A DNA stretch of 64,000 nt from an uncultured Bacteroidales bacterium (lineage in GTDB: Bacteria > Bacteroidota > Bacteroidia > Bacteroidales > Paludibacteraceae). The notes beneath the pieces are model-generated. The model worked only from the letters and a program-made list of their open reading frames with translations, was not told the origin of the DNA and did no database searches. The DNA lies in the NCBI GenBank assembly GCA_900316005.1, contig ONBH01000005.1:1-64000 (forward strand), given 5' to 3'. This document shows, one piece after another, positions 42,597-51,640 of this stretch. The stretch's first letter is position 1; each line of letters starts with the position of its first letter. The position numbers and the translations under genes were made by a program.

Positions 42597-43975
42597 TGAT
42601 AAAATCGCTAATAAATAAGGGGGAAACCCATTCATCATTAGAGTTGCTGTTTCGTTGGATTATGCAGCGTAACCAGGATGTGGATGTCCAAGTGGAGCAG
42701 ATACCTTTTTCTCAGATGAATGGTTGGTACATGGATGCAGATGGGTGTATCCGGCATGAAACCGGCCGATTCTTCAGTATTGAGGGAATTCACGTGCGGA
42801 CGGATGTGAGTGTGACATATGAATGGGAGCAACCGATTATTAACCAACCGGAGATTGGGTACTTGGGAATCTTGACGAAAGAATTTGAGGGAGTGCTCTA
42901 TTTTTTGATGCAAGCAAAGATTGAGCCGGGCAATGTCAACTGCGTGCAGATTAGTCCGACTCTGCAAGCCACCAAGAGCAATTATACCCAGCAACACAAA
43001 GGACGCAAGCCATTGTATCTGGAGTTTTTTCAGAATGCCAAACCGCATCAGGTGTTGCTCGATCAGTTGCAGAGTGAGCAAGGTGCACGGTTCTTACGTA
43101 AACGGAATCGCAATATCATCATCAAAGTAGATGAGGACGTGCCGGTATATGAAGATTTCGCATGGATGACTTTGGCGCAAATAAAGGAACTGCTACACCA
43201 TGATAATATGGTGAATATGGATACGCGAACGGTACTTGCAGGGTTAGATTTTAGCCAATTTGAGATATCCAATGATGTCTTGGAAAAGATGTCTCCGTTT
43301 GGTCGGGATATGATAGCTTCTTCTCAAACGCACAAAGCGTACAATACTATGAATGAGCATTTGTCGTGGTTGACGCAACTAAAATCTATGGCAGAACTGA
43401 ATGTGCGTTATGTGCCGTTGAAGAATATCGGTGGCGGGTGGAAACAAGATGAGTACGAAATTAGTCGCAACGATAAGAAGTATTTCCGCGTTATCGGCAC
43501 ACGAGTGAACATCTCCAATCGAGAAGTTACATCGTGGTGTCAACCATTAGTGCAACCTATGCAAAAAGGTCTTTGTGCATTTATCATTAAGAAGATAGAT
43601 GGAGTTTATCACTTCCTCGTGCATGCTAAGATGGAGTGTGGAAACCTTGATGTATATGAATTGGCTCCGACTGTGCAATGCTTGACCGGTAACGTGCTGG
43701 ATGTGCCGAAGGATAAATGGCCGGCATACGTGGAGTATGTGATGAATGCGAAGCCGGAGCAGATATTGTATGATACATTCCAATCGGAAGAAGGGGGACG
43801 ATTCTACCATGAGCAAAATCGGAATATGCTTATTGAGGTAGGCGATGAGTTCCCGATAGATGTGCCGGCTGATTATCACTGGATGACGCTTGGGCAGATA
43901 CATGAGTTTATGCGATTCAATAATTACATTAATATTCAGGCACGTAGCTTAATCGCAGCGATTAAGTACGTGTGA
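42596..43975 (+). CDS. NDP-hexose 2,3-dehydratase
   Basis: The 459-residue enzyme removes water from NDP-4-keto-6-deoxyhexose at C2/C3, the first step to 2-deoxy sugars. It is an internal duplication: FSQMNGWYMDADGCIRHETG...FFSIEG in the first half recurs as NIGGGWKQDEYEISRND...YFRVIGT in the second. Each half later shows a QAKIEPGNVN/HAKMECGNLD motif and a QSEQGARF/QSEEGGRF motif, the substrate-binding pockets. The ATG overlaps the Wzt-like stop by one base. It fits a deoxyaminosugar pathway with the next genes. Confidence 0.9.
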   Translation: MIKSLINKGETHSSLELLFRWIMQRNQDVDVQVEQIPFSQMNGWYMDADGCIRHETGRFFSIEGIHVRTDVSVTYEWEQPIINQPEIGYLGILTKEFEGVLYFLMQAKIEPGNVNCVQISPTLQATKSNYTQQHKGRKPLYLEFFQNAKPHQVLLDQLQSEQGARFLRKRNRNIIIKVDEDVPVYEDFAWMTLAQIKELLHHDNMVNMDTRTVLAGLDFSQFEISNDVLEKMSPFGRDMIASSQTHKAYNTMNEHLSWLTQLKSMAELNVRYVPLKNIGGGWKQDEYEISRNDKKYFRVIGTRVNISNREVTSWCQPLVQPMQKGLCAFIIKKIDGVYHFLVHAKMECGNLDVYELAPTVQCLTGNVLDVPKDKWPAYVEYVMNAKPEQILYDTFQSEEGGRFYHEQNRNMLIEVGDEFPIDVPADYHWMTLGQIHEFMRFNNYINIQARSLIAAIKYV

Positions 43976-44033
43976 TGTGTAATGTGTAAAGTGTAATGTG
44001 TAAAAATAAACCTTACACAATCAACAATCAACA
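43976..44033. repeat. GTGTAATGTGTAAA spacer with CAATCAACAATCAACAAT end
   Basis: GTGTAATGTGTAAAGTGTAA words are followed by CCTTACACAATCAAC, so GTGTAAGG-type and CCTTACAC halves can pair. The same phrases recur at 44997-45131 and 45528-45588. Confidence 0.75.
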
Positions 44034-44996
44034 ATGAAAATGATGAAATTTATAGTTATCGGATGTGGCAATATTGCGCAGCGTTGTTCGATTCCGGCAT
44101 TAATGAATAGCGGTGCGACGGAAGTGGTATGCGTGGTGGATACGGACGAGCGGAAGCGCGAAACCGTAGAGACACGTTTTGGTTTGCCGTTTGAGACGGA
44201 TCTGAAGAAGGTGCTGGATACATACGAGTTCGAGTCCGTCTATATCTCTACACCCAATGCTATCCATGTACAGATTGTAGAGCAAGTTGCGCCATATCAT
44301 AAGAACATTCTCTGCGAAAAACCACTTGCAGGTTCGATGGCAGATGCGGAACGAATAGCGGAATTGGGAAAGCAATACAATATCCCTATTTTCGAGGGAT
44401 TTATGTACCAATTCCATGAGCAGCATAAGATCAAGAACCAACTGATTGCGGATGGCACGATAGGCGAGCCGCAACTGTTCCAAGGCTGGTTCGGATTCCC
44501 ACCTATAGCAGAAACAGATTTCCGCTATAAAAAGTCGCTTGGTGGAGGCTGTGTTTTGGACTCTTGTGCGTATCTCGTACATTCTGCCCGTCATTTCTAT
44601 GGCTGTGAGCCGGAGCATGTGTATGCAGTATTGAGTAAAGAAGAAGGATGTGAAGTGGAGACACATGCCACAATCTTGTTGGATTTCGGAAAGGGTAGAG
44701 TGGCGAACCTCGTATCTGGATTCAATAACAAGTATAAGAGTCAACAGATAATCTGGGGAAGCAAAGGATTATTGTCGTTGGAACGCGCTTATGCATTGCC
44801 TCCGGATTTTCAATCCACGCTGACAATTGAGACACAAGAAGGAATCACGCAACAAACCATGCCGGCATGCAATCACTTTGAAGAAGAGATGCGTTATTTT
44901 GTGGATAATTATGCTACTCATGCTGAGGCTTGGCGAGAGGAGTTCCTCAACCAAACGCGCGTTTTGATGCGCATTAAGGAAAGCACAATTGTGTAA
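44034..44996 (+). CDS. Gfo/Idh/MocA family oxidoreductase, probable sugar 3-ketoreductase
   Basis: The 320-residue enzyme has an N-terminal Rossmann domain (FIVIGCGNIAQRCSIPALM, VVDTDERK). The family's ISTPNAIHV and LCEKPLA motifs follow, the latter with the catalytic lysine near residue 99. The C-terminal alpha/beta domain includes GGGCVLDSCAYLVHSARHFYG. Directly after a 2,3-dehydratase, the natural role is to reduce the 3-keto group of the dehydrated NDP-sugar, as TylC1-type enzymes do. The start could be ATG 44034 or the third codon. Confidence 0.88.
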   Translation: MKMMKFIVIGCGNIAQRCSIPALMNSGATEVVCVVDTDERKRETVETRFGLPFETDLKKVLDTYEFESVYISTPNAIHVQIVEQVAPYHKNILCEKPLAGSMADAERIAELGKQYNIPIFEGFMYQFHEQHKIKNQLIADGTIGEPQLFQGWFGFPPIAETDFRYKKSLGGGCVLDSCAYLVHSARHFYGCEPEHVYAVLSKEEGCEVETHATILLDFGKGRVANLVSGFNNKYKSQQIIWGSKGLLSLERAYALPPDFQSTLTIETQEGITQQTMPACNHFEEEMRYFVDNYATHAEAWREEFLNQTRVLMRIKESTIV

Positions 44997-45131
44997 TGTG
45001 TAAGGTGTAGGAGTTGTGGAATGTGTAGCGGCTTTGCCGATGTGTAATGTGGAAAAATGTAAACATTACACAATCAACAATCAACAATATAAAGGTAAAC
45101 ATTACACCCTCAACAATCAACAATAGAAAAT
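44997..45131. repeat. Spacer of GTGTAATG and ACATTACACAATCAAC words
   Basis: It contains a CGGC-TTT-GCCG hairpin near 45028 and two copies of AACATTACACNNTCAACAAT. Halves GTGTAATGT and ACATTACAC are complementary. No gene is seen. Confidence 0.75.
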
Positions 45132-45527
45132 ATGGATGAAGTATTCGCTTTTGAACAATTGGACGTTTATCAAGTGGCTCGACGATATGTCAAAAACGTC
45201 TATCTGCTTTCGGAGAAATTTCCGCAGAAGGAAGACTTTGCGCTTACATCGCAAATCCGTAGGGCAGCCGTATCCATTACATCGAACATTGCAGAAGGCA
45301 CATCGCGCTTTTCGGTAAAAGACAAGTCTCACTTTATAGAAATTGCGTACGGCTCTCTTATGGAAACCTACTCGCAATTGCAGGTGGCTTTGGATCTGGG
45401 CTATATAACCCAATCAGATATAGAACAACAACATCCGCTTGTAGTAGAATTGCGCAACCGCTTATCTGCTCTGCGGAAATCGTACATGAGTAAAACTGTG
45501 GAAGGTGGAAAGTGTAAGGACGAATAA
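45132..45527 (+). CDS. Four-helix bundle protein (S23/IVS family)
   Basis: The 131-residue protein shows FEQLDVYQVARRYVKNVYLL, FPQKEDFALTSQIRRAAVSITSNIAEG and KDKSHFIEIAYGSLMETYSQLQVALDLGYI, the signature of the S23 four-helix bundle. The family was first seen encoded in 23S rRNA intervening sequences but is common as a lone gene in polysaccharide clusters of Bacteroidetes. It forms pentamers; the function is unknown. Confidence 0.92.
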   Translation: MDEVFAFEQLDVYQVARRYVKNVYLLSEKFPQKEDFALTSQIRRAAVSITSNIAEGTSRFSVKDKSHFIEIAYGSLMETYSQLQVALDLGYITQSDIEQQHPLVVELRNRLSALRKSYMSKTVEGGKCKDE

Positions 45528-45588
45528 ACATTACACACTCAACAATCCACAATAATTTGTAAACATTAAACATTCAACATTCAACAAT
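45528..45588. repeat. ACATTACACACTCAACAATCC spacer
   Basis: Two units of AAACATTA(A/C)AC..TCAACAAT precede the aminotransferase ATG. No promoter motif is seen, so the genes from 41307 on are probably one long transcript. Confidence 0.65.
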
Positions 45589-46674
45589 ATGAAGAATATT
45601 TATGTTACCATGCCGACATTGGCACCCTTGGAGGAAGTGGATGCATACCTGAAGCAAGTGTGGGAATCCGGTGTGATGACGCATAATGGTCCGTTGCTCC
45701 GTAAGTTCGAACATGATGTGGCTGAATGGCACGGTATGCAGCATCATACGGTAGTGGTAAATGGAACTATTGCTCTGCAATTGGCAATCCTTGCGTTAGG
45801 CTTGAAAGGTGAGATTATCACCTCTCCGTTCTCGTTTATCGCAACAACAAGTGCTATCATGTATGAGGGCTGTACACCGGTATATGCAGACATCAACCCA
45901 GAGACGTTGAATGTCGATCCGGCAGCCATTGAAGCCGCCATTACGGATAAGACAGTAGCGATCATGCCTGTACATGTGTTTGGTAATACTTGCGAGATAG
46001 AGGTAATAGAAGCCATTGCAAAGAAGCACAATCTAAAGGTAATCTATGATGCGTGTCACTCGGTAGGTGTGCGATACAAAGGCAAGAGTGTCTTTGCCTA
46101 TGGCGATGTGTCTTGCACCAGTTATCATGCTACCAAGATGCTTAACTCTGGAGAAGGAGGAGGATGTTATACCAACGATGCAAAATTGGATGCCAAGATG
46201 AAGCGTATCCGCTTCTTCGGTTTCTCGGAAGATAAGACGAATGTGGTAGAAGAAGGTTCCAATCTCAAGATGACAGAGGTACATGCTTCGGTTGGTTTGG
46301 CGAACCTCAAATACCTGCAAGCCGCATTGGATGACCGGAAGGAGAAGTACATGCTTTATAAACAATTGCTATCAGCTAATCCGAAGTGCCATTTCCAACG
46401 CATCAATGAAGATAGTTGTAACTATAGTTATTTCCCATTGATTTTGGATTCGGAGGAAACATTGCTGAAAGTAGATGCAGCTTTGCAAGCGGAGCATGTG
46501 TTTGCGCGTAGGTATTTCTATCCGTCGCTGAACACGTTCACGGACATCGTGCCGTACGTCAAGATGCCGCATAGCGAAGATATTGCCAGTCGCATTCTTT
46601 GCTTGCCGCTATATTATACCTTGCAGAAAGAGGATGTAGAGAGAATAGCAAAGGTGATACTGAAAACACTATAA
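45589..46674 (+). CDS. DegT/DnrJ/EryC1 family sugar aminotransferase
   Basis: The 361-residue PLP enzyme transfers an amino group to a keto-sugar nucleotide. NGTIALQLAILALGL (cofactor phosphate), SPFSFIATTSAIMYEG, DACHSVGVRYKG and the Schiff-base lysine Lys183 in SYHATKMLNSGEGG are all present. After a 2,3-dehydratase and a ketoreductase, the product is likely a 4-amino (or 3-amino) deoxysugar. It lies between an S23 gene and the membrane/MBL cargo. Confidence 0.93.
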   Translation: MKNIYVTMPTLAPLEEVDAYLKQVWESGVMTHNGPLLRKFEHDVAEWHGMQHHTVVVNGTIALQLAILALGLKGEIITSPFSFIATTSAIMYEGCTPVYADINPETLNVDPAAIEAAITDKTVAIMPVHVFGNTCEIEVIEAIAKKHNLKVIYDACHSVGVRYKGKSVFAYGDVSCTSYHATKMLNSGEGGGCYTNDAKLDAKMKRIRFFGFSEDKTNVVEEGSNLKMTEVHASVGLANLKYLQAALDDRKEKYMLYKQLLSANPKCHFQRINEDSCNYSYFPLILDSEETLLKVDAALQAEHVFARRYFYPSLNTFTDIVPYVKMPHSEDIASRILCLPLYYTLQKEDVERIAKVILKTL

Positions 46675-46750
46675 TAAGAGTTTGCGTAACCGACTGATGA
46701 GCGGGAGATGACCGAGAGATAACCGAGAAAAGAATATATACTGTAAATAT

Positions 46751-47474
46751 ATGAGTAAAGATAAATATACAAAAATTGCTAGGGTATATCCATCTATTGT
46801 AGGAGCTATATTGCCGTGCTTCGTAACGGTAGTTTGTTTTTGGAAATATCTACCCACGTTGAACTCCTATATTGAGGTTGTCATGATGTATTTAGGGTAT
46901 ATAGGTATATCTGCTATAGTATTTTCTTCTGTAGCCTATTTGTTACGTGAATTAGTACGAGATACATCTAAGATAATTTTTCAGTTTCCACTATTTAAAG
47001 AGGATGAGACAAATATGCCTACAACAAAAATGTTATTGTGGAGTGAAAATTTAATATCGGATGAGTATCATAATCAGATCGCTTCAAAAGTGAAAACAGA
47101 TTTTCAAATACAACTGCTTCCTAAAGAAAAAGAGATGGAAAATTTGCCTCAGGCAAAATTAATCATAGCTAACGCAGTTCAGCAAATGCGTGATGTAACT
47201 CGGAATGACTCTATCTTATTACAATGATAATTATGAGTATGGATTCTGTCGTAACTATCTTGGCGCTTCTGTACTTAGTATTGTATATATGTCAATGTTA
47301 TGGATTATAAACATATGGTGTCATTCTTTGCCATGGTGGGCTTTCGCACTTTGTATCGGAATACAACTTATAGCCGCTTGTATTGCATTTGTAATGTTAA
47401 AGCATAATGCGAATGCTTATGCCCGCCAATTATTTAGCGCCTATATGACTACACAAGTTTACGAAAATAAGTAA
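46751..47474 (+). pseudogene. Four-helix membrane protein split by a +1 frameshift
   Basis: Frame one (46751-47227) encodes two TM helices (IVGAILPCFVTVVCFW, YLGYIGISAIVFSSVAYLL), a soluble middle and QMRDVTRNDSILLQ. Frame two continues at about 47208 with YEYGFCRNYLGASV and two more helices (IVYMSMLWIINIW, FALCIGIQLIAACIAFVML) to 47474. The halves abut without loss, so one nucleotide inserted near 47200-47220 splits a single protein of about 240 residues. It could be a sequencing error, a real mutation or programmed shifting. It precedes a metallo-beta-lactamase-fold gene by 24 bases. Family unknown to me. Confidence 0.6.
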
Positions 47475-47498
47475 TATTTTAACATAAGAGGATAGTAT

Positions 47499-48551
47499 AT
47501 GATACCCAAAACCTATGAAGTAAAATTTTTCTCTGTCGGAACAGAGAGCAAAGGCGGTGATGCAATTTTTATACGCTTTGTTGATGATAGTAACGAATGG
47601 AAAGTAATAGTTATCGATGGCGGATATGGCGAAAGCGGCGAAAATATAGTCAACTATATGAAGAACTTAGGCCTTTCTACTATAGACTTAATGGTAAATA
47701 CACATCCGGATTTAGATCATATATCTGGTTTGTTGACTATTATGGACTCGGATATTCAAGTTACTACACTTGTATACCATAGACCATGGCATGATGCAGA
47801 CTTAAATGCTGATATGTTCCAAGACAATCGTATAACAGACAAGAGTGTTAATAGACGACTGCGCGAGAATTTCAGCAAAGCGTATGAGTTGGAACAGAAG
47901 GCTATTGCAAAAGGTTGCCATATAAATGCCCCTGAATTAGGGAAAACGTACTTTGATTGTTTCATAATATTAGGTCCTACTATGGACTTGTATCAGCAAA
48001 GACTATTAGAATCGGACAAAACCCCTACTGTACTAGATGGGGAACAAGGCTCTACATATCATAAAATAGCTTTGAAATTCAGTAGATGGATTAATCGGAT
48101 GTTACCTATAAATTGGATTCCAAACGAAGATACGTCTGCTATTAATGATACAAGTATTGTCTCTTTGCTAAGCTTGCAGGACATGAACATTTTATTTACA
48201 GGAGATGCAGGAAAACAAGGATTGAACTCCGCACTAAACTATCTTTATAAGATCTCGCCTCAAACACAAATCAATTTATTACAATTACCACATCATGGCA
48301 GTCGTCGCAACATAGACCCTCAGATATTATCGAGGATTGCAGCGAAAAAATATTTTATTTCTTGTCCACCGAAGGGCGAAGAAGATGGTCATCCTTCTAA
48401 ACGCTTAGTTAACGTAATATATCAATTATTCCCTGATGCCGTGGTACATAAAAATAATGACGGTCGCAATTTCATTTATCATTCCGATGATCTTTCCATA
48501 AAAGCGACGCCAGTCGGGAGAGTTGATTCTTATGATGAGATTGAGGATTAA
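47499..48551 (+). CDS. ComEC/Rec2-like metallo-beta-lactamase-fold hydrolase
   Basis: The 350-residue cytoplasmic protein carries the metal motif NTHPDLDHISG near residue 68 (HxDxDH), an FTGDAGKQG aspartate near 230, and LQLPHHGSRRNI near 258, the histidines shared with the soluble domain of ComEC. The last 60 residues contain the SCPPKGEEDGHPSKRL motif with a final His. Relatives include nucleases, phosphodiesterases and lactonases. With the membrane protein before it, it forms a two-gene cassette inserted between sugar genes, which suggests a defence or signalling function (inference). Confidence 0.85.
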   Translation: MIPKTYEVKFFSVGTESKGGDAIFIRFVDDSNEWKVIVIDGGYGESGENIVNYMKNLGLSTIDLMVNTHPDLDHISGLLTIMDSDIQVTTLVYHRPWHDADLNADMFQDNRITDKSVNRRLRENFSKAYELEQKAIAKGCHINAPELGKTYFDCFIILGPTMDLYQQRLLESDKTPTVLDGEQGSTYHKIALKFSRWINRMLPINWIPNEDTSAINDTSIVSLLSLQDMNILFTGDAGKQGLNSALNYLYKISPQTQINLLQLPHHGSRRNIDPQILSRIAAKKYFISCPPKGEEDGHPSKRLVNVIYQLFPDAVVHKNNDGRNFIYHSDDLSIKATPVGRVDSYDEIED

Positions 48552-48661
48552 ACAAACATACCAATCAGAAATATGAGTGCCAAATAAAATCAACCCAATA
48601 ACTCCTTTTATTAATCATAGAAGCAAGAGGATGCTAATATGATTATTACAAAACAATACAA

Positions 48662-49921
48662 ATGCCCAAACAAAAGAAAATATTACTTTTAGGAGGAGAC
48701 AACCTGCTCTTGCCTGTGATCAAATCCGCGCATGAGTTGGGGTGCTATGTCATTACGGTGGACTATCTGCCGGATAACGTGGCGCACAAGTACTCCGACG
48801 AATACCAATATGCCAGCACGACCGATAAAGAAGCGGTGCTTGAGATAGCCAAGAAATGCCATATAGACGGCATTCTGACGTTCACAGATTCGGGCGTGGT
48901 GACAGCTGGTTATGTTGCTCATGAGTTAGGCCTACCTTCTCCCGGCCCTTATGAATCCATACAAATACTCCAGAACAAAGGTCGTTTCCGTCAGTTCTTA
49001 GCCGAGCATGGTTTTAATGTGCCTAAAGCGAAAAGTTATACTGCTATAGATGTAGCTCTCGGTGAAAAAGAGGATTGGACTTATCCAGTTATCGTGAAGC
49101 CTGTTGATTCCGCAGGAAGCAAAGGTGTTACAAAAGTAGAAAGCAAGGATCAATTAGAAGATGCAGTAGTATTTGCTTTGGAATATTCCATTTCAAGTGA
49201 ATTCATAATCGAAGAATGGATAGAGAAAGTTGGCTGCTCATCTGATTCAGACTGCTTCTCTCTAAATGGACAATTTCAAATGTTAACCTACTCAGCCCAG
49301 CGCTTTGATGAGAAAGCAGCTAATCCCTATGCTCCGGCTGCATTTAGTTGGCCTTCTACAATGGGTAAACAGGTAGAAGAAGAATTATCATCGGAACTAC
49401 AAAGACTAATTACGCTTTTAGGTATGCAAACCTCGATATATAATATTGAGACTCGTTTGGGAACAGATAGCAAGCCTTATATTATGGAAGTGAGTCCGCG
49501 TGGAGGAGGCAACCGTTTGGCAGAGGTGGTAAGATACGCAACTGGAGTAGATATGATAACCAACGCCGTTCGCGGTGCGTTGGGCATGCCAATAGAAGAA
49601 ATAGGATCATGGGAATATAGCGGACATTGGGCAGAAATTATGCTGCATAGTTATAGTAATGGTGCATTCCAATCTCTTGACATCAATGAAGATGTAAGAC
49701 CCTATGTGCGAGATCTGTCTCTATGGGTAAAAGAAGGAGATATGATACATAAGTTCGAGAGTGCACGATATGCAATCGGTTCTCTTATCCTTTGTTTCCC
49801 CGATGAGCAAATGATGTTAGACAGACTTGCCCATCAAGGTGATTGGCTGAAGATTTATTTAGATAATACGTATAATATGCTGAAAATAAGCAAGTTGGAT
49901 AAATTCTCGGGGGGGGGGTAA
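48662..49921 (+). CDS. ATP-grasp ligase with poly-G 3' end
   Basis: The 419-residue protein has an N-terminal pre-ATP-grasp domain (ILLLGGDNLLLPVIKSAHELG), the ATP-binding lid (YPVIVKPVDSAGSKGVTKV) and the Mg-binding block (YIMEVSPRGGGNRLAEVVR) of carboxylate-amine ligases related to PurK, BtrJ and CarB. In polysaccharide clusters such enzymes attach amino acids or similar acids to sugars. The gene ends in a run of ten G residues encoding SGGG just before the stop, so slippage would change the C-terminal tail. It lies upstream of wbqC. Confidence 0.85.
   Translation: MPKQKKILLLGGDNLLLPVIKSAHELGCYVITVDYLPDNVAHKYSDEYQYASTTDKEAVLEIAKKCHIDGILTFTDSGVVTAGYVAHELGLPSPGPYESIQILQNKGRFRQFLAEHGFNVPKAKSYTAIDVALGEKEDWTYPVIVKPVDSAGSKGVTKVESKDQLEDAVVFALEYSISSEFIIEEWIEKVGCSSDSDCFSLNGQFQMLTYSAQRFDEKAANPYAPAAFSWPSTMGKQVEEELSSELQRLITLLGMQTSIYNIETRLGTDSKPYIMEVSPRGGGNRLAEVVRYATGVDMITNAVRGALGMPIEEIGSWEYSGHWAEIMLHSYSNGAFQSLDINEDVRPYVRDLSLWVKEGDMIHKFESARYAIGSLILCFPDEQMMLDRLAHQGDWLKIYLDNTYNMLKISKLDKFSGGG
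49909..49918 (+). repeat. Poly-G tract (10 G) at the 3' end of the ATP-grasp gene
   Basis: Ten consecutive G residues followed by TAA. With 10 G the protein ends SGGG; with 9 it gains a 13-residue tail (KSLLIAPRLLKAA); with 11 it ends GGGVNLS. This is the longest G run in the window. Confidence 0.95.
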
Positions 49922-49979
49922 ATCTCTCTTGATAGCTCCACGCTTGCTTAAAGCAGCATAAGAGTAAAATGAGAGAATT

Positions 49980-50669
49980 ATGACAATCGGAATAATGCAA
50001 CCGTATTTTATGCCATATATTGGCTATTGGCAATTGATGAAAGCAGTGGATAAGTATGTGGTGTATGATGATGTGAATTTTATCAAACGCGGCTGGGCGA
50101 ATAGAAACAACATCTTGTTAAACGGAGAGCCCTATATGTTTTCTGTAGCATTGAGCGGTGCAAGCCAAAATAAATTATTTAACGAGATAGATATAATTGA
50201 TGATTTTGGTAAATTGAAGAAAACTTTGTACTATGCGTATAACAAGGCTCCATACTATGAGAAAACAATGCAGTTGCTTGATGAAATATTTGAATATCAC
50301 GATAAGAATTTAGCTCGTTTTCTATATCATAGTTTTTTCGTGATATTGAACTATCTGGATGTTCAAACTGAGTTGATAATGTCATCTTCTGTCGATAAGG
50401 ATAATAGCTTAAAGGGACAAAGTAAGATTTTGGATATATGTAGTGTATTGCAAGCTGATCGATATATCAATGCCATAGGTGGGCAAGAACTATATAATCA
50501 TGATGAGTTTGCGCAGAACGGAATAGAATTAAAGTTTCTTCATCCGAATATTGTTTCTTATCAGCAGTATAAGCATGAATTTGTGCCGAATTTATCAATC
50601 ATAGACATGATGATGTTTAATGGGAAAGAAAGAACGAAGAAACTATTAAATGAATATACATTGGTATGA
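49980..50669 (+). CDS. wbqC: WbqC-like family protein
   Basis: The 229-residue protein begins TIGIMQPYFMPYIGYWQLM, followed by VVYDDVNFIKRGWANRNNIL and the mid-protein LDVQTELIMSSS, LKGQSKILDICSVLQA, YINAIGGQELY blocks of the WbqC family. Members lie in O-antigen clusters of many phyla and are thought to act on amino-sugar nucleotides or their acyl groups; no reaction is proven. It overlaps the next aminotransferase by four bases (ATGA). Confidence 0.9.
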   Translation: MTIGIMQPYFMPYIGYWQLMKAVDKYVVYDDVNFIKRGWANRNNILLNGEPYMFSVALSGASQNKLFNEIDIIDDFGKLKKTLYYAYNKAPYYEKTMQLLDEIFEYHDKNLARFLYHSFFVILNYLDVQTELIMSSSVDKDNSLKGQSKILDICSVLQADRYINAIGGQELYNHDEFAQNGIELKFLHPNIVSYQQYKHEFVPNLSIIDMMMFNGKERTKKLLNEYTLV

Positions 50670-51640
50670 CAAACGCAATAGGCGGATATTTTGAGAAGGA
50701 ACCTCGGACGAGAGAGGAACATGCTATCCCGCAAAAGGATGGCATCTTGCTCAATACTGCGAGGAATGCTTTTGAGTATATATTGCGTTCTATTCCGAAT
50801 CTCCGTGGTGTATATCTTCCGTACTACACATGCAATGTCATGCTCGAACCGCTCAAACGATTGTTTGGCGTGTCGTTCGCCTTCTATCATATCACGCATC
50901 AATTGGAGATCGCAGAAGACTTTGATTTGGGTGAAGGGGAGTATATAGTAGTGAATAACTACTTTGGCATAAAAGACAAGTATGTGAGCCGAATGGCAGA
51001 CAAGTATAAAGATCGCCTAATCGTGGATAATGCACAAGCGTTCTATGCTCCGGTGATAGACGGAATCAAAGCCATCTATAGTGCGCGTAAGTTCTTCGGT
51101 GTTCCGGATGGTGGAATAGCTTATCTGCCGAATGACAACAAACAGTGGGAATGGTACGAGACGGATGACTCAGTTGACAGGTTAGCCCATCTGAGAATCC
51201 GTTTGGAGCAAGGACCGGAGGCTGGGTATGCTAAGTATCGCGAGGCTGAGGATAAGTTAGATTATCAGCCGATAATGCAAATGTCCGCTTATACACGTGA
51301 TGCATTGAGTCATATTGATTACAATATCGCACAACAAGTACGCAGAAGGAATTTTCGGATACTGCATGATGCATTGAGTGATTATAATGTATTGCCGATA
51401 CCGGATATAGAGTCATTCGCCTGTCCTATGGTATATCCATTCTTGGATGTCCGGAAATGCGATTGGCGATACAAAATGAAAGGACAACGGATATTTATTC
51501 CGAAATTTTGGCCTAACGTGATTAGTTATGGACATTTTGATTTTGAGTCAATGTTAGCTGACCGAATCATGCCTCTGCCCATAGATCAGAGGTACAATGA
51601 AGAAGATATGAAACGAATAATTGAAATTATATTTGATTAG
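50666..51640 (+). CDS. PLP-dependent aminotransferase-like protein, divergent DegT family
   Basis: The 324-residue protein is shorter than normal DegT enzymes. NTARNAFEYILRSIPNLRGVYLPYYTCNVMLEPL forms the cofactor-phosphate region, spread over two segments, and VDNAQAFYAP holds the aspartate that pairs with the PLP nitrogen. SARKFFGVPDGGIAYL carries the probable Schiff-base lysine Lys142. Genes of this subtype typically follow wbqC. It would make an amino-sugar nucleotide; the substrate is unknown. Confidence 0.8.
   Translation: MTNAIGGYFEKEPRTREEHAIPQKDGILLNTARNAFEYILRSIPNLRGVYLPYYTCNVMLEPLKRLFGVSFAFYHITHQLEIAEDFDLGEGEYIVVNNYFGIKDKYVSRMADKYKDRLIVDNAQAFYAPVIDGIKAIYSARKFFGVPDGGIAYLPNDNKQWEWYETDDSVDRLAHLRIRLEQGPEAGYAKYREAEDKLDYQPIMQMSAYTRDALSHIDYNIAQQVRRRNFRILHDALSDYNVLPIPDIESFACPMVYPFLDVRKCDWRYKMKGQRIFIPKFWPNVISYGHFDFESMLADRIMPLPIDQRYNEEDMKRIIEIIFD

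Noticed and set aside
44100-44744. A 214-codon frame antisense to the Gfo/Idh oxidoreductase
   Set aside because: The oxidoreductase motifs are complete on the plus strand.
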